In this document: piece after piece, positions 36,047-44,580 of the stretch
How the letters are laid out: each line of letters starts with the position of its first letter
Numbering within the stretch: the stretch's first letter is position 1
Source: Firmicutes bacterium HGW-Firmicutes-15
GTDB taxonomy: Bacteria; Bacillota; Syntrophomonadia; Syntrophomonadales; Syntrophomonadaceae
NCBI GenBank assembly: GCA_002840245.1
Contig: PHAA01000002.1
Location: forward strand, 62,001-126,000
DNA: 64,000 nucleotides
Direction of reading: 5' to 3'
Translations under genes and position numbers: made by a program
Notes under the pieces: model-generated
Database searches by the model: none
Seen by the model: only the letters and a program-made list of their open reading frames with translations
What the model was told of the DNA's origin: nothing

Positions 36047-36379
36047 ATGGAACTAGAGTTGAAGCAAATTAGAAACACGCTGCTGGTTAGGGTCAAAGGT
36101 GAAATGGACATGTTAGTGGCCGAAAAGTTGCGAAAGGAGATAGATAGGAGATTGGAAACCAAGCAAATTACTAACCTGGTCATTAACCTTGATAAAGTAA
36201 CCTTCATCGATAGCTCAGGTCTGGGAGTAATCATTGGCAGGTACAAAAAAATTTCAAGTCTAAATGGGAAAATGTTTATTGTAGGCGCTAGTCCTTCAGT
36301 TCGCAAGATTTTAATGTTTTCCGGCATTAATAAACTAATTTCCATGTATAATAACGAGCAGGATATAATCAGTATTTAA
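36047..36379 (+). CDS. spoIIAA: anti-sigma-F factor antagonist
   Basis: A 110-residue STAS-domain protein. The serine phosphorylated by SpoIIAB lies in VTFIDSSGLGVIIG. In unphosphorylated form it removes SpoIIAB from sigma-F and so starts forespore gene expression. ATG 36047 follows GAGGAGGGG. It is the first gene of the spoIIA operon, with a sigma-H-type promoter upstream. Confidence 0.96.
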   Translation: MELELKQIRNTLLVRVKGEMDMLVAEKLRKEIDRRLETKQITNLVINLDKVTFIDSSGLGVIIGRYKKISSLNGKMFIVGASPSVRKILMFSGINKLISMYNNEQDIISI

Positions 36380-36430
36380 GGGGAGGTGAATACCAGCTCT
36401 AAGGGGCTTAGTCCCTAGGCTGGACAGGCC

Positions 36431-36877
36431 ATGAATATGAAGAATTATGTTCGATTTGAATTTCCAAGTGTACCGGAGAATGTATCCTTTGCAAGGTCAT
36501 GTGTGGGAGCCTTTGCTGCACAACTGGATTGCACGTTGGAGGAGATAGAAGAGATCAAACTAGTAGTATCGGAAGCGGTGTCTAACAGCATCATCCATGG
36601 ATACAAAAACCAGCCTCACGGGAAGGTGCTTGTTATGGCTACCATATTGGATGATCGGATAATGGAAATTATGATTGAGGATAATGGAATAGGCATTGCC
36701 GATATTAAACAGGCAATGGAACCCAGCTTTTCAAGCGACCCGAGTCGTATGGGACTTGGTTTTACCTTTATGAAATCCTTTATGGATGAATTGGAGGTTG
36801 TGAGCCAACCGGGTGAAGGAACTAACATAAAGCTCAAGCGCTGTTTCCTTGTTAAAGATAAAGAAGCACTTGCTTAA
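36431..36877 (+). CDS. spoIIAB: anti-sigma-F factor (serine kinase)
   Basis: A 148-residue GHKL-type kinase that binds sigma-F and phosphorylates SpoIIAA. The N box is VVSEAVSNSIIHGY, the G1 box is IEDNGIGIADI and the glycine-rich lid is RMGLGFTFMKSF. An alternative ATG at 36437 leaves the reading frame MKNYVRFEF. It lies between spoIIAA and sigF as in all spore formers. Confidence 0.96.
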   Translation: MNMKNYVRFEFPSVPENVSFARSCVGAFAAQLDCTLEEIEEIKLVVSEAVSNSIIHGYKNQPHGKVLVMATILDDRIMEIMIEDNGIGIADIKQAMEPSFSSDPSRMGLGFTFMKSFMDELEVVSQPGEGTNIKLKRCFLVKDKEALA

Positions 36878-36890
36878 GGGGGGAGAGATT

Positions 36891-37622
36891 ATGCCCCCAG
36901 AAAAACTATACCAGGAAAATGATAGACTTCTGCAAAAAGCCCAGGCCGGTGATGAGGATGCGAGGTCGGAGGTTTATGAGGCCAATATAGGGCTGGTATA
37001 TATGGTTTTGGAACGATTTAAAAATACTTCTTATGACTACGAAGATCTATTTCAGGTAGGTTCTATAGGTTTGGTTAAGGCAATAGATAAATTTGATTTC
37101 TCCTTCAAGGTGCGCTTTTCTACGTATGCTGTGCCCATGATTATTGGTGAGGTAAAAAAGTTCTTGCGGGACGATGGTATCATTAAGGTGCAGAGGGGGC
37201 TCAAGGAAAATTATGGAAAGATACGCTGGGCTCAGGAAAAATTGCGAGGAAACCTAGGTAAGGAACCTACCATCACAGAGATAGCCTGTTTGTTAGAAAT
37301 GGATAAGGAAGAAATTGTAATGGCAATGGAGGCTTGTCAGGCTACTACTTCTATACACGATGCGTTTGCCGGGGAAGACAAAGAGCAGCTCTCCCTTATT
37401 GATAGGCTGGCCAGTGAGGAAAGCAATATAATGATGCTGGAAAAAATAGCACTGCGTGAGGCTTTGAGCAAATTGGACAACCGTGAGCAGGAAATCATTG
37501 TAAGAAGGTTTTTTTGCGATGAAACCCAATCCTCTATTGCTGATGACTTGGGAGTTTCGCAGGTACAGGTATCCCGAATTGAAAAAGGAGCTCTGTTTAA
37601 ACTTAAAAGGGTGCTGGAATAA
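36891..37622 (+). CDS. sigF: RNA polymerase sigma-F factor
   Basis: A 243-residue sigma-70-family factor, the first forespore-specific sigma factor. Region 2 has YDYEDLFQVGSIGLVKAIDKF and RFSTYAVPMIIGEVKKFLRD, region 4 has FCDETQSSIADDLGVSQVQVS followed by RIEKGAL. ATG 36891 was chosen because GGGGGGAGAG lies directly before it; an open frame upstream overlaps spoIIAB. It completes the spoIIA operon. Confidence 0.96.
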   Translation: MPPEKLYQENDRLLQKAQAGDEDARSEVYEANIGLVYMVLERFKNTSYDYEDLFQVGSIGLVKAIDKFDFSFKVRFSTYAVPMIIGEVKKFLRDDGIIKVQRGLKENYGKIRWAQEKLRGNLGKEPTITEIACLLEMDKEEIVMAMEACQATTSIHDAFAGEDKEQLSLIDRLASEESNIMMLEKIALREALSKLDNREQEIIVRRFFCDETQSSIADDLGVSQVQVSRIEKGALFKLKRVLE

Positions 37623-37677
37623 AAAATCCTTTCAATAACAATAATAAATCTAAATTGAATTGAAAGGAGAATGTAAA

Positions 37678-37872
37678 TTGCAGATTAGAGTAGCAGAATT
37701 TGTAGGAGAATCTCATAAAGACTGGCAGGATGCTGTTAACAGTGCGGTCGCTGATGCATCGAAAACCTTTACTAATATATCAGGAGTAGAGGTATCCAAT
37801 TGGACTGCAAGTGTAAAGGGGAACAAGATTGTTGATTACAAGGCAAATATCAAGATAGCGTATACTGAATAG
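37678..37872 (+). CDS. dodecin-family flavin-binding protein
   Basis: A 64-residue protein with the dodecin layout: a first strand, a helix with KDWQDAVNSAVADASKTF, then two strands with EVSNWTASVKGNKIVDYKA. The conserved Trp in the second strand stacks on flavins in known dodecins, which assemble as hollow dodecamers storing riboflavin or FMN. Translation begins at TTG 37678, eight bases after AAAGGAG; an in-frame TTG at 37660 would cover that site. It lies 55 bases after sigF. Confidence 0.88.
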   Translation: MQIRVAEFVGESHKDWQDAVNSAVADASKTFTNISGVEVSNWTASVKGNKIVDYKANIKIAYTE

Positions 37873-37885
37873 CTGGTCAATAGAT

Positions 37886-37963
37886 AAGGGGTATAGACAA
37901 GGGGACGGTTCTCCTGATCGAACAAGTTCGATCAGGAGAACCGTCCCCTTGTCTATACCCCTT
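37886..37963. repeat. perfect 38-bp inverted repeat, REP-like
   Basis: The left arm at 37886-37923 and the right arm at 37926-37963 are exact reverse complements around a two-base AA loop. It contains GGGGACGGTTCTCCTG, a string I know from dispersed palindromic repeats associated with REP-type (RAYT) transposases in many bacteria. No RAYT gene lies in this window. No T run follows, so it is not a plain terminator. Confidence 0.75.
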
Positions 37964-37994
37964 CAAGAACAATCTTTTACTGTTGTACCCTCAT

Positions 37995-38024
37995 GTATAA
38001 AGCTACTAGTCAAAGCCAATAATA
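37995..38024 (+). promoter_or_regulatory. sigma-G-type promoter upstream of spoVAC
   Basis: GTATA (37995-37999), 18 bases, AATAATA (38018-38024) resembles sigma-G promoters, with -10 5/7 to CATNNTA. The spoVA operon is sigma-G dependent in Bacillus. Confidence 0.45.
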
Positions 38025-38046
38025 CGATACTGAGGGGGATTACATT

Positions 38047-38511
38047 ATGAGTTCAGAAAGTGAAGAAAAACTAAAAACAGCACAGCAAGAGGAATATCAT
38101 AATCTGGTTAATCGTATCAAACCCAAACCACCTGTTTTAAAAAACTGCCTCTGGGCCTTCGTGGTAGGGGGATTGATATGTGTGATTGGTCAACTCATTC
38201 TTAATTACCTTATTTCTATGGGTATAAACAAGGTTGATGCCGGTTCTTTAACGGCCATAATTATGATATTTATGGGAGCTTTGTTTACAGGTATAGGGGT
38301 TTATGATGACTTGGGGCAAAAGGCCGGGGCTGGTTCAATTGTGCCTATAACCGGCTTTGCGAATGCTATCGTGGCCTCAGCTATGGAGTTTAAAAGGGAA
38401 GGCTATATTTTCGGCGTTGGCGCTAGAATATTCAGTATCGCCGGGCCCACTCTAGTTTTTGGTTTTGTGGCCTCCGTATTGATTGGTTTGATCAAATTAG
38501 CGTTTCGCTAA
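38047..38511 (+). CDS. spoVAC: stage V sporulation protein AC
   Basis: A 154-residue membrane protein with three to four hydrophobic segments starting NCLWAFVVGGLICVIGQ. SpoVAC acts with SpoVAD and SpoVAE in the spore inner membrane as the channel loading dipicolinic acid during spore formation and releasing it at germination. The central segment QKAGAGSIVPITGFANAI is typical. ATG 38047 follows GAGGGGG. Clostridia often have just the AC-AD-AE set, as here. Confidence 0.96.
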   Translation: MSSESEEKLKTAQQEEYHNLVNRIKPKPPVLKNCLWAFVVGGLICVIGQLILNYLISMGINKVDAGSLTAIIMIFMGALFTGIGVYDDLGQKAGAGSIVPITGFANAIVASAMEFKREGYIFGVGARIFSIAGPTLVFGFVASVLIGLIKLAFR

Positions 38512-38534
38512 GTGACAGGTAAGGTAGGGGTAAA

Positions 38535-39548
38535 ATGGTTGCATTAAAAAAAATGGGGTTGCAAACATTAGTGTTTGCAGAGCCTCCGTATATCGCTTCA
38601 TGGGCCTCCATGGTCGGTCCTAAAGAGGGTGAAGGTCCTTGGGCCAAGGATTTCGATTGGATTATGGAAGATTACTTATTCGCCGAAGCAAGCTGGGAAA
38701 AGGCTGAAAGCAAAATGCTTCGGGAGACAGTAAAGCTGGCTCTTAGCAAAATGAAACTAGAACCGAAGGATGCTGAGTTGCTATTGGCCGGTGATTTATT
38801 AAACCAGATTATATCTTCCAGTTTTGCGGCCCGGGAAGTAAGCATACCATTTCTGGGTCTTTATGGAGCTTGTTCCACAATGGCTGAGTCTTTGTTGATT
38901 GGGTCTATGCTAGTCGATGGGGGATTCTTTGAACGGGTTGTTACGGCTGCTTCAAGTCATCACTATACCGCAGAGCGTCAATTTCGCTTTCCCACCGAAC
39001 AGGGAGTGCAGAAAGTGCCCAGTTCGCAGTGGACGGCTACTGCCGCAGGTGCCTTGGTTCTACAAAAAGCCGGCGTGGGGCCGCGGGTAACGTATGCAAC
39101 GGTAGGAAAAGTAATAGATATGGGGCAAACCGATGCGGCTAATATGGGTGCGGCAATGGCTCCAGCTGCTGCGGATACGATAAAAACACATTTTCAGGAT
39201 ACCGGTAGGGTGCCAGATTACTACGACTTGATTGTTACCGGTGATTTAGGTGCGGTAGGGATGGCACTGGCGGGGGAATTATTTGTCAAAGAAGGTCTGG
39301 TTCCCAGTCCTAATTATAGCGATTGTGGGGTCCTACTCTACGATGGACTGCAGGGAGTTGATTCGGGAGGCAGTGGTTGTGGCTGTTCGGGTTGCATGCT
39401 GGCTGGTCCGTTACTTCGCAAAATAAAGAGCGGGGAAATAAATCGACTTTTATTTGTGGCTACTGGGGCATTGATGAGTCCCACCAGTTCCTTTCAAGGG
39501 GAAAGTATTCCTGGTATTGCTCATGCAGTAGCCATTGAAAATATTTGA
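38535..39548 (+). CDS. spoVAD: stage V sporulation protein AD
   Basis: A 337-residue soluble protein with a thiolase/ketoacyl synthase-like fold. SpoVAD binds dipicolinic acid and directs its transfer through the SpoVA channel. Conserved segments LYGACSTMAESLLIGSML, VTAASSHHYTAERQFRFP and CGVLLYDGLQGVDSGGSGCG are visible. It is 23 bases after spoVAC with GTAGGGG as ribosome binding site. Confidence 0.96.
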   Translation: MVALKKMGLQTLVFAEPPYIASWASMVGPKEGEGPWAKDFDWIMEDYLFAEASWEKAESKMLRETVKLALSKMKLEPKDAELLLAGDLLNQIISSSFAAREVSIPFLGLYGACSTMAESLLIGSMLVDGGFFERVVTAASSHHYTAERQFRFPTEQGVQKVPSSQWTATAAGALVLQKAGVGPRVTYATVGKVIDMGQTDAANMGAAMAPAAADTIKTHFQDTGRVPDYYDLIVTGDLGAVGMALAGELFVKEGLVPSPNYSDCGVLLYDGLQGVDSGGSGCGCSGCMLAGPLLRKIKSGEINRLLFVATGALMSPTSSFQGESIPGIAHAVAIENI

Positions 39549-39571
39549 TCCTAAGGGAGGAGAAATAATTT

Positions 39572-39928
39572 ATGTCGATAATAATGGCTTTTTTAATCGG
39601 CGGCTGCATTTGTGTAATCGGTCAATTGGCCATGGATTTAACCAAACCCGGTATTACCCCAGGGCATATACTGGTAGGCTATATCACTATTGGGGCGTTC
39701 CTAAGTGCTTTAGGTTTATACCAACCTCTGATAGATCTGGGCGGGGCAGGGGCCACCATACCTTTGAGCGGTTTTGGGCATAGCCTGGCTCAGGGAGCTA
39801 TAGCAGGTGTGCAGGAAAAAGGAATACTGGGTGCTTTTACCGGAGGAGTTTCAGCCACTGCGGGAGGGATCACCGCAGCTATCGTATTTGGATATTTAGC
39901 CGCGGTGCTGTTCAATCCTAAAGATTAG
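39572..39928 (+). CDS. spoVAE: stage V sporulation protein AE
   Basis: A 118-residue membrane protein (SpoVAEb type) with three hydrophobic segments. The region PGHILVGYITIGAFLSALGL and the glycine-rich GAGATIPLSGFGHSLAQGA match the family. It completes the compact spoVAC-AD-AE set. AGGGAGGAG lies before the ATG. Confidence 0.95.
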   Translation: MSIIMAFLIGGCICVIGQLAMDLTKPGITPGHILVGYITIGAFLSALGLYQPLIDLGGAGATIPLSGFGHSLAQGAIAGVQEKGILGAFTGGVSATAGGITAAIVFGYLAAVLFNPKD

Positions 39929-39977
39929 AGAATGGGGTAATTAAGAATTGAAAAATTCTAAGGGTGGGGTCGGCAAA

Positions 39978-40964
39978 ATGCGGGTGGGAATACCTAGGGG
40001 GCTTTTCTATCATTACTATTATCCACTGTGGAAGACTTTTTTTCAGGATCTGGGCGCGGAAGTAGTCACGTCCGCTTCTACTAACCGGCGAACGGTAGAA
40101 AGAGGCATTGAATCTGCTGTTGATGAAGTTTGTTTTCCCATAAAGGTTTATTACGGACACGTCAGGGAACTTTGCCATCAGGAGCTTAATTACATATTTA
40201 TTCCCCGCTTGGTGAGTGTTGAACCTAAGTCTTATATTTGTCCCAATTTTATGGGTTTGCCGGACATGATAAATTCGGCTTTGCCTGAGCTGCCTCCGGT
40301 TATTGATATTACTGTTGATGTAAGTAAAAACGATCGCCTTTTAAAGAGGGACATTATTCGGGTGGGCCAAATATTTACTGATAACAAAAATCATATTAAG
40401 CAGGCATATCAGCACGGTCAAGATGAGTTGCACAAATGCAGGAATATTTGCCGGGATGGCTATAACATATCAGAGGCCATAAGGATATGGGACGGTGAAC
40501 AGATTGTTCTGCCATCCACCTACAATATAAATATTGGTGTATTAGGACATGGCTATTCACTATATGACCAGACCATCAGTATGAATTTGATTGATCGCCT
40601 ACGTAAAATGGGTTGCCGAGTGCAGGTGGTGGAGACCTTAGATCGTGATGCTATAGAGGTAAAAGCGGCAGAGATACCAAAGAGAGTCTTTTGGACATTG
40701 GGGAGAAAGTCGGTAGGCAGCGCTCTTTACATGGAGGGTCAGAGTGAAATTGATGGAATTATATATCTAGCTTGTTTCGGTTGCGGGCCCGATTCTATGA
40801 TTGGAGAAATCATAGAGCGTAAAATAAAGAACAAAGCTTTTATGATGATAAATATTGACGAACATACAGGAGAAGCAGGGATGGTTACAAGGCTGGAAGC
40901 ATTTTGCGATATGTTGCGAAGAAGGGCGGGTAAAGTTGAAGATTACATTTCCGCACATGGGTAA
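39978..40964 (+). CDS. 2-hydroxyacyl-CoA dehydratase-related protein (DUF2229)
   Basis: A 328-residue protein of the group annotated as acyl-CoA dehydratase activase-related. Cysteines in VDEVCFPIKVYYGH, YICPNFMG and YLACFGCGPDSM are placed like iron-sulfur ligands in 2-hydroxyacyl-CoA dehydratase components. ATG 39978 follows GGGTGGGG; a TTG at 39948 is in-frame. It forms a tight cluster with a second related protein and an activase ATPase, which suggests an iron-sulfur reductase or dehydratase system, but neither substrate nor reaction is known. Confidence 0.82.
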   Translation: MRVGIPRGLFYHYYYPLWKTFFQDLGAEVVTSASTNRRTVERGIESAVDEVCFPIKVYYGHVRELCHQELNYIFIPRLVSVEPKSYICPNFMGLPDMINSALPELPPVIDITVDVSKNDRLLKRDIIRVGQIFTDNKNHIKQAYQHGQDELHKCRNICRDGYNISEAIRIWDGEQIVLPSTYNINIGVLGHGYSLYDQTISMNLIDRLRKMGCRVQVVETLDRDAIEVKAAEIPKRVFWTLGRKSVGSALYMEGQSEIDGIIYLACFGCGPDSMIGEIIERKIKNKAFMMINIDEHTGEAGMVTRLEAFCDMLRRRAGKVEDYISAHG

Positions 40965-42036
40965 TATGCATATTGCCATTAAGGCATTAATGGCAGGGCT
41001 TAAACTGGAAGTCATACCACCGCCTCCAGTTAGTAAACGCACTTTCGAACTGGGAATTCGACATTCTCCTGAATTTGCCTGCATGCCGCTAAAGATAAAT
41101 CTGGGTAATTTTATAGAAGCACTGGAAAATGGAGCTGATACCATTGTAATGGCAGGGGGCTGGGGGCCTTGCCGCTTTGGCTATTATGCACAGGTGGAAA
41201 GAGACATATTGGAAGGTTTAGGCTACCAATTCAAAATGATAGTTCTTGAAGCCCCGGATTCCAAGGCATATGACCTTATAAAACAAATAAAAGCTCTGGG
41301 GGAAAATGTATCCTTCTGGGAAGCTGTTAAAGCCATCAAATATGGTTGGAGCAAACTGAACGCACTGGAATTATTAGAAAGACAGTTTGATTATTATTTA
41401 CCCCGGGCCAGAGATAAACACATGGTAGAAAAAATCTATGATGATGCTGTGGTGACCATTGATAGGGCTGGAAGTAAAACTGAGGCTGATGAAGCAACTG
41501 GGCAAGCTATAAAAAAGATGAGTAGGGTAGATTTGAAAGCGGGCCTACCTCTCAAGATAGGAATTGTGGGGGAAATCTATACGATGTTTGAACCAGCTGC
41601 TAATTATAATATCTATCGCTTATTGGGAAGAATGGATGTACAGGTCAGCCGATCTGCATATGTAACGGAATGGATTAATGACCACATCATGGGGGGATAT
41701 GTTAAGAAATCTTCCCGAAAAAACCTGATTGCCTGCGCCAAGCCCTACTTGAATTGTGAGGTAGGTGGACATGGTCTGGAAACTGTGGGCAATACCGTTC
41801 ATTTCGCCCGCATGAAGCATGATGGAATTATTCAGATAGGCCCTCTAACGTGCATGCCGGAAATAGTGGCTCAGTCCATTATTCCAAGTATTAGTGAAAA
41901 AGAAGGAGTCCCCTGTATGACGCTGTGGTTTGATGAACTTTCCGGAACCGCCGGGCTTAGTACCCGACTGGAGGCTTTTGTGGATATGGTGCACAGAAAA
42001 AAACTGTCGACTAACAACCAGATAAAGGAGGCATAA
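40936..42036 (+). CDS. second 2-hydroxyacyl-CoA dehydratase-related protein
   Basis: A 366-residue protein related to the one before it. Cysteines lie in SPEFACMPLKINLGNF, GGWGPCRFGYYAQ, AKPYLNCEVGG and GPLTCMPEIVAQSI, all conserved-looking. It begins at TTG 40936 after GGGCGGG, overlapping the previous gene by 29 bases; the frame is open further upstream. It probably forms a complex with the first protein, and the following activase would supply electrons with ATP hydrolysis. Confidence 0.8.
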   Translation: MKITFPHMGNMHIAIKALMAGLKLEVIPPPPVSKRTFELGIRHSPEFACMPLKINLGNFIEALENGADTIVMAGGWGPCRFGYYAQVERDILEGLGYQFKMIVLEAPDSKAYDLIKQIKALGENVSFWEAVKAIKYGWSKLNALELLERQFDYYLPRARDKHMVEKIYDDAVVTIDRAGSKTEADEATGQAIKKMSRVDLKAGLPLKIGIVGEIYTMFEPAANYNIYRLLGRMDVQVSRSAYVTEWINDHIMGGYVKKSSRKNLIACAKPYLNCEVGGHGLETVGNTVHFARMKHDGIIQIGPLTCMPEIVAQSIIPSISEKEGVPCMTLWFDELSGTAGLSTRLEAFVDMVHRKKLSTNNQIKEA

Positions 42037-43026
42037 GTGGTGGACGGTTACCTTGGAGTAGATATTGGCTCGGTAAGTACCAATCTGGTATTGATAGACA
42101 ATGGATGTCATTTGATTGAGAAGATTTATCTGCGCACCCAGGGGAATCCCATTAAAGCAGTGATAGAAGGATTTGCAGCCTTAGTGGAGACTGGGTCAAA
42201 AGAGGGTGTCACGATTAAAGGCGTAGGAACGACTGGCAGCGGTCGTTATTTATCAGCAGTGTTACTTGGGGCAGATGTGATCAAGAATGAAATTACCGCT
42301 CATGCAGTGGCGGCTGCCCATTTATATCCAGATGTTAAGACCATTATTGAAATCGGCGGTCAGGATTCAAAGATTATCATTCTTAAGAATGGAATAGTAA
42401 ATGATTTTGCAATGAATACAGTTTGTGCTGCAGGGACTGGATCCTTTTTAGATCAGCAAGCTTCGCGACTGAATATAGACATTAAGGATTTTGGGAGGAG
42501 GGCGGCTCTTTCACAACAAGCGGTGAGGATTGCTGGACGTTGTGGAGTTTTTGCTGAATCGGACATGATTCACAAACAGCAAATGGGTTACCCAATGGAA
42601 GATATTATCATGGGTTTGTGTGAATCCTTGGTCAGGAACTATTTAAATAATGTCGGCAAAGGAAAGAAGATAGAGGGGCCGGTCGTTTTCCAGGGAGGGG
42701 TGGCGGCAAATGCAGGATTGCGAAGGGCTTTTGAAAAGATATTGGGTATGTCTGTAAAGGTGCCCCAGCACTATGATGTAATGGGAGCCATTGGCGTTGC
42801 CATGCTGGCTATGGAAAAAATGCAGTGGAGTAGAGCAATCACGCAATTCAGGGGTGATGCATTTATTTTAAAGGGAAGTTTTAAAACCAGCAGCCATGAG
42901 TGCCAAGGATGTCCTAATATATGCGAAGTGGTGTGTATAAAACGTGACCGGGAGGTATTAGCTTACTGGGGCGATAGGTGCAAGAAGTGGGAAAACAGCT
43001 TGAGTGAAAAAACACATGCTGTGTAA
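42037..43026 (+). CDS. acyl-CoA dehydratase activase (BadF/BadG/BcrA/BcrD ATPase family)
   Basis: A 329-residue ASKHA-fold ATPase. The phosphate loop is YLGVDIGSVSTNLVLID, the second is GVGTTGSGRYLS, and the cluster-binding region is CAAGTGSFLDQQASRL, followed by IAGRCGVFAESDM with two cysteines that hold the bridging [4Fe-4S] cluster. An extra C-terminal tail has CQGCPNICEVVCIKRD and DRCKKW. It would transfer electrons to the two preceding proteins in an ATP-driven step. It starts with GTG right after the previous stop. Confidence 0.9.
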   Translation: MVDGYLGVDIGSVSTNLVLIDNGCHLIEKIYLRTQGNPIKAVIEGFAALVETGSKEGVTIKGVGTTGSGRYLSAVLLGADVIKNEITAHAVAAAHLYPDVKTIIEIGGQDSKIIILKNGIVNDFAMNTVCAAGTGSFLDQQASRLNIDIKDFGRRAALSQQAVRIAGRCGVFAESDMIHKQQMGYPMEDIIMGLCESLVRNYLNNVGKGKKIEGPVVFQGGVAANAGLRRAFEKILGMSVKVPQHYDVMGAIGVAMLAMEKMQWSRAITQFRGDAFILKGSFKTSSHECQGCPNICEVVCIKRDREVLAYWGDRCKKWENSLSEKTHAV

Positions 43027-43128
43027 TATCAATCTATTTGGAAAGGATACGCTTGATAGCGATGTTTTCCTGTGATAAAATCAAGGCTGTATATTATCTT
43101 TATTAGATGAGAGGAGCGAGGAATTGAG

Positions 43129-44490
43129 ATGAGTAGAGAAGATTTAACCAAATTTATTTTGCCGGAGGAAAAGATACCCAAGTTCTGGTATAACGTGCAG
43201 GCGGACATGCCTACTCCTTTGGCACCGGGGCTTCATCCTGGAACGAAACAACCTCTGGGGCCAGCTGATCTGGCACCTTTGTTTGCTATGGGACTCATTG
43301 AGCAGGAAGTTTCCACTGAGAGGTATATTGAGATTCCCAAGGAAGTAAGGGAATTGTACAAGAAGTGGAGGCCATCTCCATTGTTCAGAGCCCGCGGGTT
43401 GGAGAAGGCTTTGGATACACCCTGTCGCATCTATTATAAATATGAAGGCGTTAGCCCGGTTGGAAGCCACAAACTGAATTCGGCACTACCGCAGGCTTTT
43501 TATAATAAGATTGAGGGTATCAAACGCCTCACCACTGAAACTGGAGCAGGACAGTGGGGAACCGCCTTATCATTAGCGTGTAAACTTTTTGATTTGGAAT
43601 GCATGATATATATGGTGCGGGTGAGTTATAACCAGAAGCCCTATCGGAGGGTGGCTATGGAAGTATACGGTGGTAAATGCGTACCCAGCCCCAGCAACCT
43701 CACCGAGTGCGGACGGGCCGAGCTAGCAAAGAATCCTGATACGCCTGGAACCTTGGCTATGGCGATTAGCGAAGCGGTGGAAGATGCTGTGAAAAGGGAA
43801 GATACCCACTATTCATTGGGCAGCGTGTTAAATCATGTTTGTTTGCACCAGACCGTTATTGGTCAGGAAGTAAAACTGCAAATGGAGATGGCCAATGATT
43901 ACCCGGATGTTGTTATCGGTTGTTGCGGCGGCGGCAGTAATTTTGCCGGAATTGCCTTACCTTTTATTCCTGACAAAATGGCCGGGAAAAAGGTGCGTCT
44001 GTTGGCGGTTGAACCGGCTGCCTGTCCAACGCTTACCAAAGGCGTATTTGCCTACGATTTTGGCGATGTGGCAGGATTTACTCCGCTCTTGAAGATGTAT
44101 ACCCTTGGCCATGATTTTACCCCTGCTGGAATCCATGCGGGTGGCTTGAGATATCACGGTGATTCACCTCTGGTAAGCCAGCTCTACCATGATGGTCTCT
44201 TTGAAGCAACGGCAGTTATGCAAAATGGCGTCTTTGAAGCTGCTATGCTTTTTGCCCAGAGCGAGGGTATTGTCCCTGCTCCCGAATCTTCCCACGCCAT
44301 TCGGGCAGCCATCGACGAAGCTTTAAAGGGTAAGGAAGAGGGAGTTTCCAGGGCAATAGTATTCAACCTGAGCGGGCATGGTCATCTGGATTTAAATGCT
44401 TATGACAACTATCTAACTGGTCATACCGAGGATGTGGAACTTAGCGATGCGCAGATCAAGGCCAGCTTGAAAAACTTACCTATTGTATAA
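43129..44490 (+). CDS. tryptophan synthase beta-like subunit (TrpB2)
   Basis: A 453-residue PLP enzyme of the TrpB2 group, longer than standard TrpB (about 400). The PLP lysine lies in [12 protein letters not shown]; the phosphate-binding loop is [10 protein letters not shown]. TrpB2 makes tryptophan from indole and serine or phosphoserine without a matching TrpA. No other trp gene is nearby, so it may salvage indole. A good hairpin terminator follows. No T-box or trp leader was recognised in the 102 bases upstream. Confidence 0.92.
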   Translation: MSREDLTKFILPEEKIPKFWYNVQADMPTPLAPGLHPGTKQPLGPADLAPLFAMGLIEQEVSTERYIEIPKEVRELYKKWRPSPLFRARGLEKALDTPCRIYYKYEGVSPVGSHKLNSALPQAFYNKIEGIKRLTTETGAGQWGTALSLACKLFDLECMIYMVRVSYNQKPYRRVAMEVYGGKCVPSPSNLTECGRAELAKNPDTPGTLAMAISEAVEDAVKREDTHYSLGSVLNHVCLHQTVIGQEVKLQMEMANDYPDVVIGCCGGGSNFAGIALPFIPDKMAGKKVRLLAVEPAACPTLTKGVFAYDFGDVAGFTPLLKMYTLGHDFTPAGIHAGGLRYHGDSPLVSQLYHDGLFEATAVMQNGVFEAAMLFAQSEGIVPAPESSHAIRAAIDEALKGKEEGVSRAIVFNLSGHGHLDLNAYDNYLTGHTEDVELSDAQIKASLKNLPIV

Positions 44491-44520
44491 TGATAGTATT
44501 TTGATGGATCTGAACTTTGT

Positions 44521-44555
44521 CCCGGATATCTGCTGCAGATATCCGGGTTTTCCTT
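44521..44555 (+). terminator. terminator after trpB2
   Basis: CCCGGATATCTG (44521-44532) and CAGATATCCGGG (44536-44547) form a perfect 12-bp stem with a 3-base loop and TTTTCC. Confidence 0.9.
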
Positions 44556-44580
44556 ATATTTTTATATTAGGAGTACATAA

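Noticed and set aside
17974-40964. Three gene pairs overlapping by exactly 29 bases (17974-18002, 25111-25139, 40936-40964)
   Set aside because: Overlaps of this size are common in compact operons and the three share no sequence; treated as coincidence.
43027-43128. trp leader or T-box before the trpB2 gene
   Set aside because: The interval is short, has no terminator hairpin and no run of Trp codons.
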